Of a DNA stretch of 19,862 nucleotides, positions 15,622 through 19,862 are shown in pieces (position 1 is the first letter of the stretch; each line of letters starts with the position of its first letter). Source of the stretch: an uncultured Alphaproteobacteria bacterium. GTDB lineage: Bacteria; Pseudomonadota; Alphaproteobacteria; CAAHEQ01; UBA3637. The position numbers and the translations under genes are program-made. The DNA lies in NCBI GenBank assembly GCA_947629595.1, contig CANREI010000018.1:1-19862 (forward strand), given 5' to 3'. The notes below the pieces were generated by a model that was not told where the DNA came from, searched no databases, and was given only the letters and a program-made list of their open reading frames with translations.

Positions 15622-15891
15622 TTAATTGTCAAGTTTGTGCCTGTTTTTACGCGGGAAGACATATTGTATCAACTCATATTCATTCAGCTTCTTTTGATAA
15701 TATCTCAAAATGAACAAGCGTACAGCTGATGATAATCCGTATCGTCCTCGATGTAAATCTATCTCAGAACATAGTTTATGTATCGTCATTTTTTCCCGCA
15801 AACATATATCCGCCAACGATTCCCAGGTTTCTTTTTCCAGTCTCATACTTGTCCGACGGCCGTTTACGGTCACATTTTTGCATAAAAACAT
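15622..15891 (-). CDS. Small ribbon-helix-helix DNA-binding protein 2
   Basis: The 89-residue paralog of the protein at 14849-15130 has the same ribbon-helix-helix layout: NGRRTSMRLE, ETWESLADICLREKMTIHKLCSEID, then GLSSAVRLFILRYYQKKL. The first 62 or so residues are strongly conserved between the two, including every residue of the putative DNA-contacting strand NGRRTSMRL. The tails differ, ending in FPRKNRHKLDN here. GAAAGGAG lies a few bases before the ATG. The gene converges on the first RHH gene across the hairpin repeats and diverges from cysteine-rich copy 2. Likely a dimeric local regulator; because the DNA-contacting strands match, each protein may also act on the other unit, or the two may form heterodimers. 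Confidence 0.8.
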   Translation of the reverse strand: MFLCKNVTVNGRRTSMRLEKETWESLADICLREKMTIHKLCSEIDLHRGRYGLSSAVRLFILRYYQKKLNEYELIQYVFPRKNRHKLDN

Positions 15892-16151
15892 AATTTTCTC
15901 CTTTCATTTGTGGTTTATACTAAAGTTTTAACCATAATTTATTTAAAAGCAAGAAGAAAATAATGTAGTTTAAAACAATTTCAGAAAACTGCATAATAAA
16001 AACAACCAAAGGTAATTGAATATTGCAGATTTAAGGACGTAAAGACAAAAAATTACATAAACATTTTTCAGCAAGATAGCATAAAAAAACAAAAAGAGAT
16101 ATATGCGATTAAATAACTGATTGTTTAATAAAGGAAAAAACAGTGCATACG
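15892..16151. other. AT-rich leader between RHH gene 2 and its control region
   Basis: About 260 AT-rich bases with no supported gene. It corresponds in position to 14474-14848 but shows no obvious similarity to it. It would be the transcript leader if the candidate promoter at 16175-16202 is used. I see nothing else in it. Confidence 0.5.
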
Positions 16152-16180
16152 ATTCGAAATGTGTAATAAATTGAGATATA
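16152..16180. repeat. 29-bp perfect inverted repeat in control region, right arm
   Basis: Exact reverse complement of 14445-14473. It lies about 200-225 bp upstream of the predicted transcript start of cysteine-rich copy 2, the same distance as in unit 1. Confidence 0.85.
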
Positions 16181-16202
16181 GTGATTGGTTATCTGTCCTC
16201 AA
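16175..16202 (-). promoter_or_regulatory. Candidate promoter of RHH gene 2
   Basis: Minus strand: TTGAGG (16197-16202) and TATATC (16175-16180) with a 16-base spacer, the same boxes as in unit 1, although the spacer itself has changed at several positions. The leader to the RHH start would be about 275 nt. Confidence 0.4.
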
Positions 16203-16219
16203 AAAAACGTACGATTTTT
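16201..16219. promoter_or_regulatory. Near-perfect palindrome, candidate operator (unit 2)
   Basis: AAAAAAACGTACGATTTTT holds the same ACGTACG core as the perfect palindrome of unit 1, with one symmetry-breaking base. It overlaps the -35 box of the candidate RHH promoter and lies about 160-175 bp upstream of the cysteine-rich transcript start. Confidence 0.52.
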
Positions 16220-16341
16220 GCAACACTTTTTTTTAAAATTTTGAAAAAATTTTTAATTTAAGCAAAAATCATTGATTTTTCGACTGTTTTTGAAGGGTGA
16301 ATTTTGGCATTTTGAAGGCAAATTTTGCCCCCGAATCTGCG

Positions 16342-16370
16342 TTGCATTAAAGGTACGTTTAATTTATGCT
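16342..16370 (+). promoter_or_regulatory. Promoter of cysteine-rich copy 2
   Basis: TTGCAT (16342-16347) and TATGCT (16365-16370) with a 17-base spacer; initiation is expected near 16377, about 20 nt before the first ATG. Nearly identical to 14254-14282 on the other strand. Confidence 0.72.
16353..16360 (-). promoter_or_regulatory. Candidate operator site in the copy 2 promoter spacer
   Basis: AAACGTAC on the minus strand, placed between the -35 and -10 boxes exactly as in unit 1. A protein bound here would block polymerase. Binding by the RHH protein is inferred. Confidence 0.45.
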
Positions 16371-16396
16371 ATTCGTATCAACAACGGGAGTAAAAT

Positions 16397-18499
16397 ATGA
16401 CGAAATATGCAATAAAAAATCAGTTAAAACACGCGGAAATACAAGAAAATATAGAACAAATCGTGCAAGGGGAAACGGGGAGTCGGAAAATGACAAGAAA
16501 ATCAAAAAAACAATTTGAAAATCAAGCACAAGCAGGATATATGCAAAACAATGAACCAAAAACTGTATGCGGGGAAGCGGGAAAACAAAACCGAATCAAA
16601 ACACACTCACAAAGCGGGCGCAGTATGATTGAAATGCTGGGGGTGCTGGCCATTATTGCCATTCTGTCTATCGGTGGAATCGTGGGGTTTCGGTTGGCAA
16701 TGAATCATTATCAAGCCAATCAAATTGCCCATGAGATGAATATCATGCGGACTGATGCGCAAATAAAAATTGCACAAGGCACGGAAAAATTAATCCTCGG
16801 GGAACCTTATGATCCCATCAGCGAATCCCAACTCGGGCATATTCAATTTAATGATGCGTATCCCGTTGATTTTGCTTGCGCTTTGGCCGATGATGAAACT
16901 GTTGAACTTTCAAATATATCATGTCATGTTGCAAATGCTTATTATATTGAATTACAAAACATTCCCGAGGGTGTTTGTCGGCCGTTGGCCGAATTAGTAA
17001 ACGGCATGAACAATATCATCGCGTTTAATGTGAACAAAAATGAATATCCGGAGGCGGGAAAATGCGAAGCCGGAAACGGAAATGTTTTAAATGCGGTATT
17101 TTCGGCAGAAGCAGTATCGGAATTGAAGGTTTGTACAGAAGATACGGATTGCGAATCGGAAAACGCGACTCATTGTGACCCGTCACGACATGTATGTGTG
17201 AGATGTTATGAAGATAATCAATGCGAACATAATCAATATTGTGAAAACAATACATGCGTCACATGCGAAAGCGGCGTTTGGAATGGCAAAGAGTGCGTAG
17301 AATGCACGGCAGATGATGATTGTGCTGATAAAACTGATACGCCTAAATGCAACACGGATACTAACACTTGTGTGGAATGTATAGAAAGTGGGGATTGTGA
17401 AGAAGAATTGGTATGCAGAGAAAATGAATGCACAACCTGTGAAACGGAAGATGAATGCCAAGCAAAAGGAACAACTTATCACTGCTCAAATGTAAGTACA
17501 TGCATTCAATGCCTTGATAATCAAGTATGGGACGATGAAAGTAAAGATTGCGTGGAATGTTTATCATCTGCTGATTGCAAAAATTCTAATAAACCGCAAT
17601 GCAACACGGAAACTAACACTTGCGTGGAATGTGTAGAAAGCAGTAATTGTTCGGCAGAATTGGTGTGCAGAGAAAATGAATGCACAAATTGTCAAACGGA
17701 AGAGGAATGTCAAGCAAAAGGTGAAAATTATCACTGCTCGAAAGACAGTACATGTATTCAATGCGCCGCGAATGAAGTGTGGGACGATGAAAGTAAAGAA
17801 TGCGTGGAATGCACGGCGGATAGCGACTGCACAGATACGCCTGATACACCCAAATGCAACACGGAAACTAACACTTGCGTGGAATGCGTAAGCGATCAAA
17901 ATTGCATTGAAAAAGATACAAATAAGCCGGTTTGCAATTCAGATACACACACATGCGAGCCGTGTCCGCCAAAATCGTTATGGTATGTTAACGACGGCAA
18001 ATGCCATGCATATGAATGTCGCAGTAATGAAGATTGCGATAACGGGGAATTTTGCATGATGACATCGGGATATCAAAAGTGTGAAGAATTTTCTCCCAGT
18101 CCCCATTCACAGACTTATTCCGGAAAGTGCGTTGATGTTAATTCAGAAAAAGGCTATTTACCGACCTCAAATTTTTATTATTCCGAACATAACATGACGT
18201 GGTGGAGTGCCGAGCGGTTTTGTGAAGCCCTCAAAAAACAAATGGCAACAAGAAGTTTATTGGGTTGTGACGGTTATTCGGATAAATATTGTACGGAATC
18301 GGATATTGAAGAAAAAATTGTGCAAGATTTAAAAAATGCCGGTAAAGTTACAATGGTGAATCCAAAAAGCGCAGAAATACATTTTTTCTTAGAAGAAATT
18401 GATGAATGCAAAGTATATCATGCCTGTTATGTGAATAAGTTTATTCGATACAACTCAAATAAAGGTGATACTTATCTCCAAGCTTTGTGCAAAGAATAA
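16397..18499 (+). CDS. Giant cysteine-rich repeat protein with prepilin-type N-terminus, copy 2
   Basis: The 700-residue protein is the paralog of the product at 12104-14227. Its prepilin motif is SQSG then RSMIEMLGVLAIIAILSIGG, with predicted cleavage after Gly74 and Glu79 at +5. Compared with copy 1, the leader carries about 27 extra residues just before the cleavage site. The pilin-like head (about 97-240) is very similar to copy 1. The repeat region contains a tandem 84-residue module (CNTxTNTCVEC...VWDDESKxCVEC) and about 60 Cys in total. The C-terminal domain keeps TWWSAERFCEAL but is otherwise different from copy 1. Met1 has ACGGGAG 6 bases upstream; Met32 at 16490 also has a strong GGGGAG. 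Likely an exported disulfide-rich pseudopilin or surface protein of unknown function. A strong terminator follows. Confidence 0.85.
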   Translation: MTKYAIKNQLKHAEIQENIEQIVQGETGSRKMTRKSKKQFENQAQAGYMQNNEPKTVCGEAGKQNRIKTHSQSGRSMIEMLGVLAIIAILSIGGIVGFRLAMNHYQANQIAHEMNIMRTDAQIKIAQGTEKLILGEPYDPISESQLGHIQFNDAYPVDFACALADDETVELSNISCHVANAYYIELQNIPEGVCRPLAELVNGMNNIIAFNVNKNEYPEAGKCEAGNGNVLNAVFSAEAVSELKVCTEDTDCESENATHCDPSRHVCVRCYEDNQCEHNQYCENNTCVTCESGVWNGKECVECTADDDCADKTDTPKCNTDTNTCVECIESGDCEEELVCRENECTTCETEDECQAKGTTYHCSNVSTCIQCLDNQVWDDESKDCVECLSSADCKNSNKPQCNTETNTCVECVESSNCSAELVCRENECTNCQTEEECQAKGENYHCSKDSTCIQCAANEVWDDESKECVECTADSDCTDTPDTPKCNTETNTCVECVSDQNCIEKDTNKPVCNSDTHTCEPCPPKSLWYVNDGKCHAYECRSNEDCDNGEFCMMTSGYQKCEEFSPSPHSQTYSGKCVDVNSEKGYLPTSNFYYSEHNMTWWSAERFCEALKKQMATRSLLGCDGYSDKYCTESDIEEKIVQDLKNAGKVTMVNPKSAEIHFFLEEIDECKVYHACYVNKFIRYNSNKGDTYLQALCKE
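16477..16492 (+). promoter_or_regulatory. Second in-frame translation start of cysteine-rich copy 2
   Basis: GGGGAG (16477-16482) lies 7 bases before the in-frame ATG at 16490 (Met32). The AGTCGGAAAATGACA context is conserved with the second start of copy 1. Initiation here would shorten the leader from 74 to 43 residues. Confidence 0.6.
17006..17091. repeat. 86-bp perfect inverted repeat, right arm (coding)
   Basis: Exact reverse complement of 13614-13699, inside the pilin-like head of copy 2. Its nearest flanking differences are synonymous (AAATGC here, AAACGC in copy 1). Confidence 0.9.
17348..17854 (+). repeat. Tandem 84-codon cysteine-rich modules
   Basis: TGCAACACGG recurs at 17348, 17600 and 17855, so the period is 252 then 255 bases. 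The first two units encode very similar modules containing LVCRENEC, ECQAKG, YHCS, STCIQC and VWDDESK; the third is only partly alike. In copy 1 the corresponding period is 381 bases, because an extra module of about 42 codons (SHTCKSCAEID...TQCVEC) is interposed. Confidence 0.82.
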
Positions 18500-18527
18500 A
18501 AAAAGCGGACATTTCTGCCCGCTTTTT
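18500..18527. terminator. Bidirectional rho-independent terminator
   Basis: AAAAAGCGG (18500-18508) pairs with CCGCTTTTT (18519-18527) around a 10-base loop, giving a 9-bp stem with a T-run on each strand. It starts directly after the cysteine-rich copy 2 stop and lies 16 bases beyond the gatB stop, so it can end both converging transcripts. Confidence 0.88.
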
Positions 18528-18542
18528 CGGTTGATGTTTAGG

Positions 18543-19862
18543 TTATTCTGCCAATTTTTTATCAAGTAACTGATTGGCTAACGCCGGATTGACTTTGCCT
18601 TGCGAGGCTTTCATAATCTGACCGACAAACCAGCCTTTCAGCTTTTCTTTTCCAGCTTTAATTTCTGCCACTTTATCGGCATTTTGCGCCAGAATATCGG
18701 CAATCAATGCCTCAATGGCGCCGGTATCGGAAACTTGCTTTAAGCCTTTTTCCTCCACAATAACCGCGGGCGCTTTGCCGGTTTCGGCCATCAGCTCAAA
18801 CACCTCTTTGGCAATTTTGCCGGAAATGGTGCCATCGGAAATCAATCCGACCAATGCGCCGAGATTTTCCGCGCTGATAGGACTTTCCGTAACGGTTTTG
18901 CCCGATTTATTCAAATAAGCAAATAAATCGCCCATGACCCAGTTGGCCACTTTTTTGGCATCTTGCCCGATAATGGCGGTTTCAAAATAATGCGCCGTTT
19001 CGGTATCGGCCGTTAAAATGCCGGCGTCATAAGGCGTTAAACCCAATGTTTCAATATACCGTTTTTTCTTGGCTTCGGGTAATTCCGGCAAGTTACGCCG
19101 AATATTTTCAATATATTCATCGGTTAAAATAACAGGCAATAAATCCGGATCGGGGAAATAGCGATAATCGTTTGCATTTTCTTTGGAACGCATCAGCCGT
19201 GTTTCCAAATTGACCGAATCAAACAAACGGGTTTCCTGATCGAAAGATTCGCCCGATTCATATAAATCAATTTGCCGTCGGGCTTCAATTTCAATCGCCT
19301 GCATAACAAAACGAACAGAATTCACGTTTTTCACCTCTGCCCGCGGACGTAACCCCGTTTCACCCGTTTTTCGCACCGATACATTGACATCGCAACGCAT
19401 GGAGCCTTCGTCCATATTCCCGTCACATGTGCCCAATGCCCGCACAATGGCGCGCAGTTGCCGTAAATATTCGCCGGCTTCTTCGGGCGAACGCATATCG
19501 GGCTTGGAAACAATTTCCATTAAACCGACACCGCACCGATTTAAATCGATAAACGATTGCGTAGGGCTCATATCGTGAATGGATTTACCGGCATCTTGCT
19601 CTAAATGCAACCGCTCGACACCGATTTTGCGCGTGCCCTCCGAGGTGGTGACTTCGATATAGCCTTCGCCGACAATCGGATGATATAACTGACTGATTTG
19701 ATAGCCTTGCGGTAAATCGGCATAAAAATAATTCTTGCGATCAAACCGCGAATATTTGTTGATAACGGCATTTAACCCCATACCTGTTTTAACGCATTGC
19801 TCAATGCATTTTTCGTTGACCGACGGCAACATGCCCGGAAAGGCCGCATCAATAAATGAAAC
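18543..19862 (-). CDS. gatB: Aspartyl/glutamyl-tRNA(Asn/Gln) amidotransferase subunit B, 5' end outside window
   Basis: GatB is the kinase and tRNA-binding subunit of GatCAB, which converts Glu-tRNA(Gln) and/or Asp-tRNA(Asn) to the correctly charged forms. The frame is open to the right edge, where it reads SFIDAAFPGMLPSVNEKC, so an ATG at 19832 is internal and the true start lies outside. About 439 of the usual 480 residues are present. The cradle domain includes KYSRFDRKNYFYADLPQGYQ, ETSEGTRKIGVERLHLEQDAG-like sequence (VTTSEGTRKIG), FIDLNRCGVGLMEIVSKPD and GSMRCDVNVSVR. The tail domain (last 150 residues) includes NWVMGDLFAYLNK and GWFVGQIMKASQGKVNP. The protein is intact as far as visible. 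Its presence suggests that tRNA(Gln) and/or tRNA(Asn) charging is indirect. Confidence 0.96.
   Translation of the reverse strand, partial: VSFIDAAFPGMLPSVNEKCIEQCVKTGMGLNAVINKYSRFDRKNYFYADLPQGYQISQLYHPIVGEGYIEVTTSEGTRKIGVERLHLEQDAGKSIHDMSPTQSFIDLNRCGVGLMEIVSKPDMRSPEEAGEYLRQLRAIVRALGTCDGNMDEGSMRCDVNVSVRKTGETGLRPRAEVKNVNSVRFVMQAIEIEARRQIDLYESGESFDQETRLFDSVNLETRLMRSKENANDYRYFPDPDLLPVILTDEYIENIRRNLPELPEAKKKRYIETLGLTPYDAGILTADTETAHYFETAIIGQDAKKVANWVMGDLFAYLNKSGKTVTESPISAENLGALVGLISDGTISGKIAKEVFELMAETGKAPAVIVEEKGLKQVSDTGAIEALIADILAQNADKVAEIKAGKEKLKGWFVGQIMKASQGKVNPALANQLLDKKLAE

Noticed and set aside
12104..18499. Composite transposon or insertion sequence bounded by the inverted duplication
   Set aside because: No transposase or integrase was found, no short target duplications were seen, and the long arms are functional genes rather than terminal repeats.

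Overview
The window looks like a chromosomal segment of an AT-rich alphaproteobacterium. The clues are the operon rpoZ - bifunctional (p)ppGpp synthetase/hydrolase - acpS, a short methionyl-tRNA synthetase without the C-terminal tRNA-binding domain, the yejBEF transporter genes, a CtpA protease, and two small ribbon-helix-helix regulators of a type common in Alphaproteobacteria. The very large cysteine-rich proteins with a prepilin-like N-terminus recall those of uncultured, host-associated (gut) Alphaproteobacteria. That placement is an inference; no rRNA or marker tree was available.

Left part (1-6422, minus strand): one apparent operon, metG - pyrD-like gene - yejB - yejE - yejF, driven by a well-formed sigma70-type promoter at 6457-6485. 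The last three genes overlap by 4 bases each and encode the two permeases and the double ATPase of a peptide ABC importer; the ATPase gene runs off the left edge. The pyrD-like protein keeps the dihydroorotate dehydrogenase outline but lacks several canonical active-site residues.

Middle part (6508-12057, plus strand): a divergent promoter drives rpoZ - spoT/rsh - acpS - rppH, linking RNA polymerase, the stringent response, acyl-carrier activation and mRNA 5'-end processing. A separate promoter precedes ctpA (periplasmic S41 protease) and a secreted SagB-like nitroreductase.

Right part (12104-18499): the most unusual region is a head-to-head inverted duplication. Each half has an outward-facing gene of about 700 codons for a prepilin-type, cysteine-rich repeat protein, a conserved control region of about 250 bp, and an inward-facing gene for a small ribbon-helix-helix protein. 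The order is pilin-like gene (minus) - control region - RHH gene (plus) - four nested hairpin repeats - RHH gene (minus) - control region - pilin-like gene (plus). Both control regions carry the same outward promoter with 17-bp spacing, a candidate inward promoter with 16-bp spacing, and AAACGTAC-type sites in the same places, suggesting that each RHH protein controls itself and its large neighbour. The cysteine-rich parts differ by whole repeat modules and the C-terminal domains are largely different. Blocks of complete nucleotide identity, up to 86 bp, remain between the copies.

The right edge is a bidirectional terminator followed by gatB (minus strand), which runs off the window. No tRNA, rRNA, CRISPR array or transposase gene was recognised.
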